Positions 37,160-46,642 of a stretch of 64,000 nt of DNA are shown here, one piece after another. Source of the stretch: Streptomyces sp. WMMC940 (GTDB lineage Bacteria; Actinomycetota; Actinomycetes; Streptomycetales; Streptomycetaceae); NCBI RefSeq assembly GCF_027460265.1, contig NZ_JAPZBC010000001.1:2755501-2819500 (forward strand). The letters are read 5' to 3'. Under the pieces are notes generated by a model. It searched no databases. It was given only the letters and a program-made list of their open reading frames with translations, and had not been told where the DNA came from. The first letter of the stretch is position 1. Every line of letters begins with the position of its first letter. Position numbers and translations under genes: made by a program.

Positions 37160-37479
37160 CCCCTGGCTCCCCTCGTCGATGAGGGGGCTCCTCGGTGTGC
37201 CGGTGGGGCTCTGCGGCGGACCGGCCGGGCCGGGGGCGGCGCGCCCCGCGAGGCCCGCCCCGGGGCCAGGGGACTCGGCTCCCCCGTGCGGCCCCGGCAC
37301 GGCGCCGCCCGCCGACGCGGCCCGGGGCCCGGCCGTGCGGTCGCCCCCGAAGGGCCGCGGCACCGACAGTGGCCCCGCGCCCTCGGCGCGCCCTGCGCCG
37401 GCACGGTCGCAGCGCCCACCCCGGCCCCTGGTCCCAGGCATCTCGCCCCCGGTCCCGACAGCGCGGTGGTCCGGCGCCC
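37160..37479. other. Gene-free GC-rich stretch
   Basis: The 320 bp between the convergent TetR and DeoR genes hold only Pro/Ala/Gly-rich shadow frames. A weak hairpin (CCCCTC... GAGGGG near 37175-37190) may terminate the TetR transcript. Nothing else is seen. Confidence 0.5.
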
Positions 37480-38403
37480 TCAGCGGCGGCGCAGGTCCGC
37501 CACGCGCCGCTCCGGGGGATCGGCCGCGAGGGCAGCGGCCGGACGGAGCGGGGTGGTCGGGTGGGTCGTGCGGCGCTGGCCCGGGAGGGGGACCTCACGG
37601 CGCGGCTGGGTCGCGTCGGTCGCCGTGCCCGCCACGGCGACCTGCACCCCCTGGTCCGCGAGCGCCTGCAGCTCCGTCGCCGCCCGGTCGTCGTGCTGCG
37701 GCGGCTCGTCCGTCACCAGGCGGGTGATCACGTCGGTCGGCACGGTCTGGAACATCGTGTCCGTGCCCAGCTTGGTGTGGTCGGCCAGCACGACGACCTC
37801 GGAGGCGGCCTGCACCAGCGCCCGGTCCACGCTCGCCGACAGCATGTTGGACGTGGACAGCCCGCGCTCGGCCGTCAGACCGCTGCCGGACAGGAAGGCC
37901 CGGGAGACCCGCAGCCCCTGGAGGGACTGCTCCGCCCCACTGCCGACCAGCGCGTAGTTCGAGCCGCGCAGCGTGCCGCCGGTCATGACGACCTCGACGC
38001 GGTTGGCGTGCGCCAGCGCCTGCGCGACCAGCAGCGAGTTGGTGACCACGGTGAGCCCTGGGATCCGCGCGAGCCGGCGGGCCAGCTCCTGCGTGGTCGT
38101 GCCGGCGCCGACCACGACGGCCTCGCCCTCTTCGACCAGACCCGCGGCGAGATCGGCGATGGCCGTCTTCTCCGCGGTCGCGAGATGGGATTTCTGCGGG
38201 AAGCCGGATTCTCGCGTGAATCCGCCCGGCAACACCGCACCGCCGTGCCGGCGGTCGAGCAGTCCTTCTGCCTCCAGGGCCCGCACGTCCCGCCGTACGG
38301 TCACTTCGGAGGTCTGGACGACGCGGGCGAGCTCACGGAGCGAAACCGCCCCGTTGGCGCGCACCATTTCGAGGATCAATTGACGACGTTCTGCAGCGAA
38401 CAC
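37480..38403 (-). CDS. DeoR/GlpR-family transcriptional regulator
   Basis: The 307-residue product starts MFAAERRQLILEMVRANGAVSL, with the DeoR-type HTH at about 5-57 (LRELARVVQTSEVTVRRDVRALEAEGLLDRRHGGA). The sugar-phosphate-sensing domain (75-240) shows the typical VVVGAGTTTQELAR loop and the conserved AD-H-K pair (VVLADHTKLG). The last 50 residues are an unusual basic, Pro/Arg-rich tail. It lies 3 kb from PNP and 7 kb from deoC, so it is the nearest candidate for control of the nucleoside genes. This is inference. Confidence 0.88.
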   Translation of the reverse strand: MFAAERRQLILEMVRANGAVSLRELARVVQTSEVTVRRDVRALEAEGLLDRRHGGAVLPGGFTRESGFPQKSHLATAEKTAIADLAAGLVEEGEAVVVGAGTTTQELARRLARIPGLTVVTNSLLVAQALAHANRVEVVMTGGTLRGSNYALVGSGAEQSLQGLRVSRAFLSGSGLTAERGLSTSNMLSASVDRALVQAASEVVVLADHTKLGTDTMFQTVPTDVITRLVTDEPPQHDDRAATELQALADQGVQVAVAGTATDATQPRREVPLPGQRRTTHPTTPLRPAAALAADPPERRVADLRRR

Positions 38404-38549
38404 GAAACTGACAGTAACCCCAGCGGTCGATGCTTTTCAGCACTTTGCGCCGAATACGGGAAGTTGCCCACACAGGTGTACCGGAAGTGGTATAGCGACG
38501 CTGCCCTATCGTCCCGGCTTGCCGGGGTTGATCCCCCGCGACTCCCGCG

Positions 38550-39989
38550 CTACGCCCCGCCGGTCGCCTTCCGGGTGTGCAACTGGCGCGCGACCTCCGC
38601 GATCGAGCCGGACAACGACGGGTACACGGTGAAGGCGTTTGCGATCTGTTCCACCGTCAGGTTGTTGTCGACCGCGATCGAGATGGGGTGGATCAGTTCC
38701 GAAGCGCGCGGCGCCACGACCACTCCGCCGACCACGATGCCGGTGCCGGGCCGGCAGAAGATCTTCACGAAGCCGTCCCTGATGCCCTGCATCTTGGCGC
38801 GCGGGTTGCGCAGCAGGGGCAGCTTGACGACCCGGGCCTCGATGACGCCGCCGTCCACGTCCGCCTGGGTGTAGCCGACGGTCGCGATCTCCGGGTCGGT
38901 GAAGACGTTCGAGGAGACCGTCTTCAGGTTGAGCGGGGTCACCGCGTCGCCCAGGAAGTGGTACATGGCGATACGTCCCTGCATCGCCGCCACCGAGGCC
39001 AGTGCGAAGACGCCGGTGACGTCGCCGGCCGCGTACACGCCCGGCGCCGTGGTGCGCGAGACCTTGTCGGTCCAGATGTGCCCGGACTCGGTGACCTTGA
39101 TCCCGGCCTCCTCCAGGCCCATGCCCGCGGAGTTGGGGATGGCGCCGACGGCCATCAGGCAGTGGGTGCCGGTGATGACCCGGCCGTCGGCCAGCGTCAC
39201 CTCGACCCGGTCGCCGACCCGCTTGGCGGACTGGGCGCGGGAGCGGGCCATGACGTTCATGCCGCGGCGCCGGAAGACGTCCTCGAGGACCGCGGCGGCG
39301 TCCGGGTCCTCCCCCGGCAGCACCCGGTCGCGGGAGGAGACGAGCGTGACCCGGGAGCCGAGCGCCTGGTAGGCGCCGGCGAACTCGGCACCGGTCACGC
39401 CCGAGCCGACCACGATCAGCTCTTGGGGCAGCTCGTCCAGGTCGTACACCTGGGTCCAGTTGAGGATCCGCTCGCCGTCGGGCTGGGCGTCGGGGATCTC
39501 GCGCGGGTGACCGCCGGTGGCGATCAGCACGGCGTCGGCGGTGAGCGTCTCCTCGCTGCCGTCCGCCGCGGTGACGACGACCTTGCGGGAGCCGTCCAGG
39601 GCCTGACCGTCCTCCAGCCGCCCCCGGCCGCGCATGACGCGCGCGCCCGCGCGGGTCACGGAGGCGGTGATGTCGTGGGACTGGGCGAGCGCGAGCCGCT
39701 TGACCCGGCGGTTGACCTTGCCGAGGTCGACGCCGACGATCCGGGCGGCCTGCTCGATGTGCGGGGTGTCGTCCGCGACGATGATGCCGAGCTCCTCGTG
39801 CGAGGAGTCGAAGTTGGTCATCACCTCGGCGGTGGCGATCAGGGTCTTCGAGGGTACGCAGTCGGTGAGTACGGAGGCTCCGCCGAGGCCGTCGCAGTCG
39901 ACGACGGTCACCTCCGCGCCGAGCTGGGCGGCCACCAGAGCCGCCTCGTATCCGCCGGGTCCGCCACCGATGATCACGATCCGGGTCAC
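38550..39989 (-). CDS. lpdA: NAD(P)H-quinone dehydrogenase (LpdA-like flavoprotein)
   Basis: The 479-residue product is of the pyridine nucleotide-disulfide family: FAD motif IVIIGGGPGGYEAALVAA at the N-terminus, NAD motif ELIVVGSGVTGAEFAGAY near 190, PGVYAAGDVTG near 310, and a dimerisation domain. The redox-active CxxxxC is incomplete: GGASVLTDCVPSKTL keeps only one cysteine. Such proteins (Rv3303c LpdA) are quinone reductases, not lipoamide dehydrogenases, which is why I prefer this name. Confidence 0.85.
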   Translation of the reverse strand: MTRIVIIGGGPGGYEAALVAAQLGAEVTVVDCDGLGGASVLTDCVPSKTLIATAEVMTNFDSSHEELGIIVADDTPHIEQAARIVGVDLGKVNRRVKRLALAQSHDITASVTRAGARVMRGRGRLEDGQALDGSRKVVVTAADGSEETLTADAVLIATGGHPREIPDAQPDGERILNWTQVYDLDELPQELIVVGSGVTGAEFAGAYQALGSRVTLVSSRDRVLPGEDPDAAAVLEDVFRRRGMNVMARSRAQSAKRVGDRVEVTLADGRVITGTHCLMAVGAIPNSAGMGLEEAGIKVTESGHIWTDKVSRTTAPGVYAAGDVTGVFALASVAAMQGRIAMYHFLGDAVTPLNLKTVSSNVFTDPEIATVGYTQADVDGGVIEARVVKLPLLRNPRAKMQGIRDGFVKIFCRPGTGIVVGGVVVAPRASELIHPISIAVDNNLTVEQIANAFTVYPSLSGSIAEVARQLHTRKATGGA

Positions 39990-40250
39990 TGGGGTTACGC
40001 CTCGCGCTCTCGCTCTGCCGGGTGTCCGTCACCTCCATTCTCCCGCACGCGGGAACCTGCTTCGCGCGGGGGGCTCTCCCGGGCCGGGAGCGGACCGGGA
40101 GGGAACGGGGGGAGAGGAAGGGGAGACCCGGCGCGGACGCGGGACCTGCGGGTACGGGCCCCGGCCCGTACGGCGGCACCCCTCCCCGCGGGTCCGTCCC
40201 GGGGGATCGGGGCGGGCGGCCACCGCTTCCCCTCCCGTACCCTCGATCCC

Positions 40251-40688
40251 ATGTCGCTCTACGCCGCGTACGCCGGCAACCTCGACGCGCGGCTGATGAC
40301 CCGCCGCGCACCGCACTCCCCGTTGCGCGGCACGGGCTGGCTCAACGGCTGGCGGCTGACGTTCGGCGGCGAGCAGATGGGCTGGGAGGGGGCGCTGGCC
40401 ACGATCGTGGAGGCCCCCCGCTCGCAGGTCTTCGTCGCGCTCTACGACATCGCCCCGCTCGACGAGGACTCGATGGACCGCTGGGAGGGCGTCGGGCTCG
40501 ACATCTACCGCCGCATGAGGGTCCGGGTGCACACGCTGGACGGCGAGGAGCCGGCCTGGGTGTACGTCCTGAACGGGTACGAGGGCGGGCTGCCCTCCGC
40601 GCGCTACCTGGGCGAGATCGCCGACGCGGCCGAGTCCGCGGGCGCCCCCCACGACTACGTGATGGAGTTGCGCAAGCGCCCCTGCTGA
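40251..40688 (+). CDS. Gamma-glutamylcyclotransferase-like protein
   Basis: The 145-residue product starts at ATG 40251 (MSLYAAYAGNLDARLMTRRAPHSP). YAAYAGNLD is the substrate-binding loop of the GGCT fold (usually YGSN), followed by EAPRSQVFVALYDIAPLDEDSMDRWEG with the catalytic glutamate region. TACCCT ends 7 nt before the ATG and no Shine-Dalgarno is present, so it may be leaderless. It could cleave a gamma-glutamyl compound; streptomycetes have little glutathione, so the substrate is uncertain. Confidence 0.85.
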   Translation: MSLYAAYAGNLDARLMTRRAPHSPLRGTGWLNGWRLTFGGEQMGWEGALATIVEAPRSQVFVALYDIAPLDEDSMDRWEGVGLDIYRRMRVRVHTLDGEEPAWVYVLNGYEGGLPSARYLGEIADAAESAGAPHDYVMELRKRPC

Positions 40689-40820
40689 CCGGGGCGCCGG
40701 GAGGTCCTCCCCGAGGCGCGCACCCGTTCCCCGCCCCGTCGGGCCGTGCGCCCGGCGCGCTTCCGTACGCCTTTGTGCGTTTCCACGAGGAAACGGTTGC
40801 AGAGTCGTGAGCATCGTCAT

Positions 40821-40832
40821 CTACGCGCGTAG
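40821..40832. promoter_or_regulatory. Palindrome CTACGCGCGTAG upstream of PNP (candidate operator)
   Basis: This 12-bp perfect palindrome is followed after 12 nt by TAGGCT (40845-40850), then 6 nt and the GTG start. It therefore covers the -35 region. Identical copies occur at 45658 and 56926 in front of deoC and add. Confidence 0.7.
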
Positions 40833-40856
40833 GGTTTCTCAGGCTAGGCTTTTCTC

Positions 40857-41666
40857 GTGAACGTTTCCCTTACCCCGGACCCCCACGCCGCCGCCGACGC
40901 CGCGGCCGCGCGCCTGCGAGAGCTGACCGGCGCCGAGACCCACGACGTCGCCCTGGTGATGGGCTCGGGCTGGGCGCCCGCAGTCGACGCCCTCGGTGCC
41001 CCCGACGCCGAGTTCCCGGTCACCGAGCTGCCCGGCTTCCCGCCCCCGGCGGTCGAGGGCCACGGCGGCAAGATCCGCTCGTACCGGATCGGTGAGAAGC
41101 GCGCGCTCGTCTTCCTCGGCCGTACGCACTACTACGAGGGCCGCGGCGTCGCCGCCGTGGCGCACGGTGTGCGCACCGCGGTCGCCTCCGGCTGCAAGAC
41201 CGTCGTCCTGACCAACGGCTGCGGCGGTCTGCGCGAGGGCATGCGGCCCGGCCAGCCGGTCCTCATCAGCGACCACATCAACCTCACCGCGGCCTCGCCG
41301 ATCGTCGGCGCCAACTTCGTGGACCTGACCGATCTGTACTCGCCGCGGCTGCGGGCGCTGTGCAAGGAGGTGGACCCGACGCTGGAGGAGGGCGTCTACG
41401 TCCAGTTCCCCGGCCCGCACTACGAGACCCCGGCCGAGATCAACATGGTCCGCGTCATGGGCGGCGACCTGGTCGGCATGTCCACGGTGCTCGAGGCCAT
41501 CGCGGCCCGCGAGGCCGGCGCCGAGGTGCTCGGCATCTCCCTCGTCACCAACCTCGCGGCGGGGCTGTCGGGCGAGCCGCTGAACCACGAAGAGGTCCTG
41601 CAGGCGGGCCGCGACTCCGCGGCGCGGATGGGCGAGCTGCTGACCCGGGTGCTGGCCCGGATCTGA
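40857..41666 (+). CDS. Purine-nucleoside phosphorylase (PNP family 2)
   Basis: The enzyme splits (deoxy)inosine and (deoxy)guanosine into base plus (deoxy)ribose-1-phosphate. The 269-residue product starts at GTG 40857 without a ribosome-binding site; TAGGCT sits 6 nt upstream, so the mRNA is probably leaderless. Family motifs are MGSGWAPA near 35 (phosphate), [12 protein letters not shown] near 85, LTNGCGGL near 118 and [14 protein letters not shown] around 185-200, ending with [20 protein letters not shown]. This is the trimeric PNP type. Confidence 0.93.
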   Translation: MNVSLTPDPHAAADAAAARLRELTGAETHDVALVMGSGWAPAVDALGAPDAEFPVTELPGFPPPAVEGHGGKIRSYRIGEKRALVFLGRTHYYEGRGVAAVAHGVRTAVASGCKTVVLTNGCGGLREGMRPGQPVLISDHINLTAASPIVGANFVDLTDLYSPRLRALCKEVDPTLEEGVYVQFPGPHYETPAEINMVRVMGGDLVGMSTVLEAIAAREAGAEVLGISLVTNLAAGLSGEPLNHEEVLQAGRDSAARMGELLTRVLARI

Positions 41667-41845
41667 CGGGTCTCGCCGCCCCGGCGCCGGCCCGGCTCCG
41701 GGCCACGGCCCCGCCTGCCGGGCACACCGCCCGGAGCGCAGCGGGACGACACGCCGCCCGGAACGGGCAGGCGCAGGCGTCGGCGCTGCCGGGCACACAG
41801 CCGGCGGCGCTCACGCTCACGACGACACCAGAGAGGCACATCACC

Positions 41846-43507
41846 GTGGCGCAGGACCTGATCGCGCAGGCCCGGGCTTGGCTGGCCGAGGACCCCGACG
41901 CGGAGACCCGCGACGAACTGGGCCGGCTCATCGAGGCCGGGGACACGGCGGAGTTGGGCGCCCGGTTCGCCGGGACCCTGCAGTTCGGCACCGCCGGTCT
42001 GCGCGGGGAGCTCGGGGCCGGGCCGATGCGGATGAACCGCGTCGTCGTCATCCGCGCCGCGGCCGGGCTGGCCGCGTACCTCAAGGCGCAGGGTCACACC
42101 GGCGGCCTGGTCGTGATCGGCTACGACGCCCGCCACAAGTCCGCGGACTTCGCCCGCGACACCGCCGCCGTCATGGCCGGCGCCGGACTGCGGGCCGCGC
42201 TGCTGCCGCGCCCGCTGCCCACACCCGTGCTCGCCTTCGCGATCCGGCACCTGGGGGCCGTCGCCGGCGTCGAGGTCACCGCCAGCCACAACCCGCCGCG
42301 CGACAACGGCTACAAGGTCTACCTCGGGGACGGCGCCCAGATCGTGCCCCCGGCCGACGCCGGGATCGCCGCGGCGATCGAGGCGGTCGGCAGCATCCAC
42401 GACCTGCCGCTCCCCGAGAGCGGCTGGGAGACGCTCGGGGACGAGGTCCTGGATGCGTATCTGGAGCGCACCGACGCGGTCCTGAGCCCGCGCTCGCCGC
42501 GTACGGCCCGTGTGGTCCACACGGCCCTCCACGGCGTCGGCGGCGACGTGGTTCTGGCGGCCTGGGAGCGGGCCGGCTTCCCCACCCCCGTGCTCGTCGG
42601 CGAGCAGGCCGAGCCGGACCCCGACTTCCCCACGGTCGCCTTCCCCAACCCGGAGGAACCGGGCGCGATGGACCTCGCGTTCGCGAAGGCGCGCGAGGTC
42701 GGGCCGGACCTCGTCATCGCCAACGACCCCGACGCCGACCGCTGCGCCGTGGCGGTCCCCGACGGCAGCGCGGACGGCGGCTGGCGCATGCTCCACGGCG
42801 ACGAGGTCGGCGCGCTGCTCGGCGCCCATCTCGTCCGCAAGGGCGTGTCGGCGAAGGACGCGAGCAGCACCTTCGCCACGTCGATCGTGTCGTCGTCGCT
42901 GCTCGGCCGGATCGCCGCCGCGGCCGGGCTCGGCTACGAGGAGACCCTGACCGGCTTCAAGTGGATCTCCCGGGCGGAGGGCCTGCGGTACGGCTACGAG
43001 GAGGCGCTCGGCTACTGCGTCGACCCGGACGGCGTGCGCGACAAGGACGGCATCACCGCCGCGCTGCTGGTCGCCGAACTGGCCTCGGAGCTGAAGGCCG
43101 AGGGCCGTACGCTCACGGACCTGCTGGACGACCTCGCCGTCGCCCACGGTCTGCACGCGACCGACCAGCTGTCGGTGCGCGTGGAGGACCTGGACGTCAT
43201 CGCGGAGGCCATGCGCAGGCTGCGCGGGAAGCCTCCCGTGGCGCTGGCCGGACTGCGGGTGGTGTCGGCGGAGGACCTGTCGAAGGGCACCGAGGCGCTG
43301 CCGCCCACGGACGGTCTGCGGTACTACCTGGAGGGCGAGTACGCCGCCCGCGTCATCGTCCGCCCGAGCGGCACCGAGCCCAAGCTCAAGTGCTACCTGG
43401 AGGTCGTGGTCCCGGTCGGTCCGGGCGAGCCGGCCTCCGCGCGGGCCCGTGCCTCCGAGGTCCTCTCGGCCGTCAAGCGGGACCTGGCCGAGGCCGCCGG
43501 GATCTGA
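41846..43507 (+). CDS. Phosphohexomutase/phosphopentomutase-family enzyme
   Basis: The 553-residue product starts at GTG 41846 (VAQDLIAQARAWLAED), with AGAGG about 9 nt upstream. It belongs to the alpha-D-phosphohexomutase superfamily: FGTAGLRGELGAGPMRMN near 50, phosphoserine loop VTASHNPPRDNGYKVYL near 145, metal loop ANDPDADRCAV near 292, sugar loop and phosphate-binding RPSGTEPKLKCYLEV near the end. The N-terminus is of the PGM2/phosphopentomutase-like subgroup. Being next to PNP and near deoC, it may interconvert (deoxy)ribose-1- and -5-phosphate. It would also be called phosphomannomutase from sequence alone. Confidence 0.85.
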   Translation: MAQDLIAQARAWLAEDPDAETRDELGRLIEAGDTAELGARFAGTLQFGTAGLRGELGAGPMRMNRVVVIRAAAGLAAYLKAQGHTGGLVVIGYDARHKSADFARDTAAVMAGAGLRAALLPRPLPTPVLAFAIRHLGAVAGVEVTASHNPPRDNGYKVYLGDGAQIVPPADAGIAAAIEAVGSIHDLPLPESGWETLGDEVLDAYLERTDAVLSPRSPRTARVVHTALHGVGGDVVLAAWERAGFPTPVLVGEQAEPDPDFPTVAFPNPEEPGAMDLAFAKAREVGPDLVIANDPDADRCAVAVPDGSADGGWRMLHGDEVGALLGAHLVRKGVSAKDASSTFATSIVSSSLLGRIAAAAGLGYEETLTGFKWISRAEGLRYGYEEALGYCVDPDGVRDKDGITAALLVAELASELKAEGRTLTDLLDDLAVAHGLHATDQLSVRVEDLDVIAEAMRRLRGKPPVALAGLRVVSAEDLSKGTEALPPTDGLRYYLEGEYAARVIVRPSGTEPKLKCYLEVVVPVGPGEPASARARASEVLSAVKRDLAEAAGI

Positions 43508-43675
43508 CGGCCCGCCGGGCCGGAGCTCCCCGCCCGCGCCCGGCCAAGGCCGGGCGCGGGCGCCGTCTTCTTGCGGGTGATTTCCGTACGGCAACCGACC
43601 TACCTGCCCGTGCCCCTGGCGTGCCCCGCGGGCGAGGGTGGCCCCGGTAGCGCCCGCCGAATCACCGGAGCACCC

Positions 43676-44872
43676 GTGCCCCCGACCGCAACCCCCCACG
43701 CCACCGTCCCCGCCTCCCGCCGGGCACCCGGCTCGGGAGGCGGCGCCGTACCCGGCGGGGAGAGCCGGCTGCTCCACGCACTGAACCGGGCCGCCCCGGC
43801 GCTGCTCGGCTATCTGGCCGTACGGCTGACGGGGCTCCTGGTGCTCGCGCGGTGGGCCCACCTCAAGGGCGAGAGCCTCTGGCCGACGCTGGCCGCCTCC
43901 TGGGACTCCCACTGGTACCTGGGGATCGCCGACCACGGTTACCACCGCGAGCTCGGACCCGCCCCGAACACCAACAACCTGGCGTTCTTCCCGCTCTACC
44001 CGGTGCTGGTGAAAGCCGTCGCGGCGGTGGCCCCGGGCAGCCGCGCCTCGGTGGCCCTGGCCATCGCGGTGGTGGCGTCCGTCGCCGCGGCGTGGGGCGT
44101 CTTCGCGGTCGGCGAGCGGCTGCACGGCCGGCGTACCGGGACCGTGCTGGCGGTGCTCTGGGGCGCCATGCCCGTCGCGGTCGTCCAGTGGATGGGCTAC
44201 ACCGAATCGCTGTTCACGGCGCTCGTGGCCTGGTCGCTGTACGCGGCGCTCACCGGCCGCTGGCTGTGGGCCGGATGGCTGGCGGCCCTGGCCGGGCTCA
44301 CCCGGCCGACGGGCGTCGCTATCGCCACGGCGGTGACGGTGGCCGGGCTGGCGGCGTTCGTCCGCGGCCGCGGCCGGCGCGCCCTCGTGGGAGCGTTGCT
44401 CGCCCCGCTGGGATGGTGCGGCTACGTGGCCTGGGTGGCGCTCCGCCTCGGGCGCTGGGACGGCTACTTCGCCGTGCAGCGGCACTGGGCCAATGTGTGG
44501 GACGGCGGGAAGGTGACGCTGGAGGAGCTCACGCAGCAACTCGCGTACGACGCGGACCCGCAGTTGCTGATGCTGCTCGTCTCCGTCGTCCTGGTGCTGG
44601 CCACCGGGCTGTTCCTGCTCTGTCTCGCCGACCGGCAACCGCTGGTGCTGGTGGTGTTCACGGGTGTGCTGCTGCTCATCGTCCTCGGCAGCGGCGGCGT
44701 CTACTTCCCGCGCGCCCGGTTCCTGCTGCCCGCGTTCCCGCTGCTGCTGCCCGTCGCGGTGGCGGTGGCGCGGGCGCGGAGGGCGGCGGCGCTGCTCGTC
44801 CTGGGCGGTGCGGTGCTCTCCTCGGCCTGGCTGGGCGGGCATCTGCTGCTGGTGTGGCAGGGCCCGCCGTGA
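43676..44872 (+). CDS. Polytopic membrane glycosyltransferase-like protein (PIG-V type)
   Basis: The 398-residue product starts at GTG 43676 with GGAG 6 nt upstream. About 8-10 membrane helices follow a disordered N-terminus. The loop WDSHWYLGIADHGY near residue 75 and FFPLYPVLVKAV near 100 resemble the conserved W-D-x-x-W-Y and FPLYP motifs of PIG-V/GT-C mannosyltransferases, which use polyprenyl-phosphate sugars. YTESLF and GLTRPTG motifs support this. The acceptor is unknown. Confidence 0.82.
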   Translation: MPPTATPHATVPASRRAPGSGGGAVPGGESRLLHALNRAAPALLGYLAVRLTGLLVLARWAHLKGESLWPTLAASWDSHWYLGIADHGYHRELGPAPNTNNLAFFPLYPVLVKAVAAVAPGSRASVALAIAVVASVAAAWGVFAVGERLHGRRTGTVLAVLWGAMPVAVVQWMGYTESLFTALVAWSLYAALTGRWLWAGWLAALAGLTRPTGVAIATAVTVAGLAAFVRGRGRRALVGALLAPLGWCGYVAWVALRLGRWDGYFAVQRHWANVWDGGKVTLEELTQQLAYDADPQLLMLLVSVVLVLATGLFLLCLADRQPLVLVVFTGVLLLIVLGSGGVYFPRARFLLPAFPLLLPVAVAVARARRAAALLVLGGAVLSSAWLGGHLLLVWQGPP

Positions 44873-44946
44873 CGGGCACGCGGCCGGCTCCGTGCCGGGC
44901 CGTGGTGCGCGCACGCGCGCACCGGGCCGGGGAGGCGTGCGCCGGC

Positions 44947-45594
44947 TCAGCCGACCGCGAGCAGGACGAGCAGGGCGACCGCTCCCACGACGACCGGGCC
45001 GGCGATCTCGTACGCCCAGCGCACCTGCGGTTCTCCCGTCGCGGTCGGCCGGTGCGCGGCCCGCTCGGACAGCTCCCTCAGTTCGGCGATCGTCCGGTCG
45101 CCGGGCGCCATGTGCGACGCGCCGCCTGCGGTGGGTGCGCCGCCCGGTGCGGTGGTGCCCCCGGCATCGCCCGCGGCGGCCCTCGACCGCCTGCGGGCGG
45201 CCGTCTTGCGCTGCCGCAGCGACACCGGCACGGCCCACAGCTGGTACTTCGCGCCGTCCTCGGTGAAGACCTCGCTGGAGTACGCGGCGCGCACCTGCGC
45301 GACCGTCCGCCAGGGCAGCACGATGGTACGGAAGGGGTTCCTGATGCGGAGCCGGTCGTCATTGGCGAAGACCGCGGGCCGCAGCGTGAAGGCGACGATC
45401 AGCGGCACCAGCACCAGGAGCCCGGCGAGCGCGACCCAGGGCGTGAGCCCCTCGCCGCGGACGAGCGCGTCGCCGCCGATCCAGCCGGTGAGCGCGAGCA
45501 GCAGCACACCGGCCGCGATGCCGGAAAGCGAACGGTAGGCGCGGTCGGCGTGGACCGGCTCGGCGGTCGGCTGCTGGGGGCTCTTCATGCTCAC
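44947..45594 (-). CDS. Membrane protein with bacterial PH domain
   Basis: The 215-residue product has two helices at about 22-42 and 52-70, then a bacterial PH-like beta domain (VFANDDRLRIRNPFRTIVLPWRTVAQVRAAYSSEVFT), a low-complexity Gly/Ala linker, and a C-terminal helix (VVVGAVALLVLLAVG). It lies convergent with the PIG-V gene and divergent from deoC, sharing the intergenic region that holds CTACGCGCGTAG. Function unknown. Confidence 0.85.
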   Translation of the reverse strand: MSMKSPQQPTAEPVHADRAYRSLSGIAAGVLLLALTGWIGGDALVRGEGLTPWVALAGLLVLVPLIVAFTLRPAVFANDDRLRIRNPFRTIVLPWRTVAQVRAAYSSEVFTEDGAKYQLWAVPVSLRQRKTAARRRSRAAAGDAGGTTAPGGAPTAGGASHMAPGDRTIAELRELSERAAHRPTATGEPQVRWAYEIAGPVVVGAVALLVLLAVG

Positions 45595-45657
45595 GATTCT
45601 GCCGCATGGTCCCGTGGCGCCCGATGAACGAGTCCCCGGCGCCCCCTGTACAGGTTG

Positions 45658-45669
45658 CTACGCGCGTAG
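45658..45669. promoter_or_regulatory. Palindrome CTACGCGCGTAG upstream of deoC (candidate operator)
   Basis: The palindrome ends one nt before TATGCT (45671-45676), which is 6 nt before the GTG start of deoC. It thus occupies the spacer between the -35 and -10 regions, a repressing position. It also lies 64 bp upstream of the PH-domain gene. Confidence 0.7.
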
Positions 45670-45682
45670 ATATGCTGGTCTG

Positions 45683-46636
45683 GTGACCATGCCCACCATT
45701 GCACCTGCATTCGCTGACGTGACCTCGTCCGACAGCGCACTGCGCCGCTTCCTGCACGGGCTGCCCGGTGTCGACGCCGTCGGCCTGGAAGCGCGCGCCG
45801 CGTCTCTCGGCACCCGCTCCATCAAGACGACGGCCAAGGCGTACGCCATCGACCTGGCCATCTCGATGATCGACCTGACGACGCTGGAAGGCGCGGACAC
45901 CCCGGGCAAGGTCCGGGCGCTCGCCGCCAAGGCCGTCAACCCCGACCCGACCGACCGCTCCGCACCGAGGACCGCCGCCGTCTGCGTCTACCCCGACATG
46001 GTGGCCACCGCCAAGGCCGCCCTGGGCGGTGCGGACGTGAAGGTCGCCTCCGTCGCCACCGCCTTCCCCGCCGGCCGCGCCGCCCTGGACGTCAAGCTCG
46101 CGGACACCCGCGACGCCGTCGAGGCCGGGGCCGACGAGATCGACATGGTGATCGACCGCGGCGCCTTCCTCGCGGGCGACTACCTGAAGGTCTTCGAGGA
46201 GATCCGCGCCGTGAAGGAGGCCTCCGGCCCCGCCCGACTGAAGGTCATCTTCGAGACCGGCGAGCTCTCCACCTACGACAACATCCGTCGCGCCTCCTGG
46301 CTCGGCATGCTGGCCGGAGCCGACTTCATCAAGACGTCGACCGGGAAGGTCGCCGTCAACGCGACCCCGGCCAACACCCTGCTCATGCTGGAAGCCGTCC
46401 GCGACTTCCGCGCGCAGACCGGCGTACAGGTCGGCGTGAAGCCCGCCGGCGGCATTCGCACCAGCAAGGACGCCATCAAGTTCCTGGTGCTCGTCAACGA
46501 GACCGCGGGCGAGGACTGGCTGGACAACCACTGGTTCCGATTCGGCGCGTCCAGCCTGCTGAACGACCTGCTGATGCAGCGCCAGAAGCTGGCGACCGGC
46601 CGCTACTCCGGCCCCGACTACGTGACGGTGGACTGA
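45683..46636 (+). CDS. deoC: Deoxyribose-phosphate aldolase
   Basis: DeoC cleaves 2-deoxyribose-5-phosphate to acetaldehyde and glyceraldehyde-3-phosphate. The 317-residue product starts at GTG 45683 (VTMPTIAPAF); TATGCT 6 nt upstream and no ribosome-binding site argue for a leaderless mRNA. An ATG two codons later is the alternative. The Schiff-base lysine lies in ADFIKTSTGKVAVNATP, and the proton-relay lysine in GVKPAGGIRTSKDA. It is followed 6 bp later by an aldehyde dehydrogenase gene, in one operon. Confidence 0.95.
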   Translation: MTMPTIAPAFADVTSSDSALRRFLHGLPGVDAVGLEARAASLGTRSIKTTAKAYAIDLAISMIDLTTLEGADTPGKVRALAAKAVNPDPTDRSAPRTAAVCVYPDMVATAKAALGGADVKVASVATAFPAGRAALDVKLADTRDAVEAGADEIDMVIDRGAFLAGDYLKVFEEIRAVKEASGPARLKVIFETGELSTYDNIRRASWLGMLAGADFIKTSTGKVAVNATPANTLLMLEAVRDFRAQTGVQVGVKPAGGIRTSKDAIKFLVLVNETAGEDWLDNHWFRFGASSLLNDLLMQRQKLATGRYSGPDYVTVD

Positions 46637-46642
46637 GACCCC

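Noticed and set aside
37179..37727. Long plus-strand frame of 182 codons
   Set aside because: Low-complexity Pro/Ala/Gly/Arg sequence without ribosome-binding site, overlapping the end of the DeoR gene; a GC-rich shadow.
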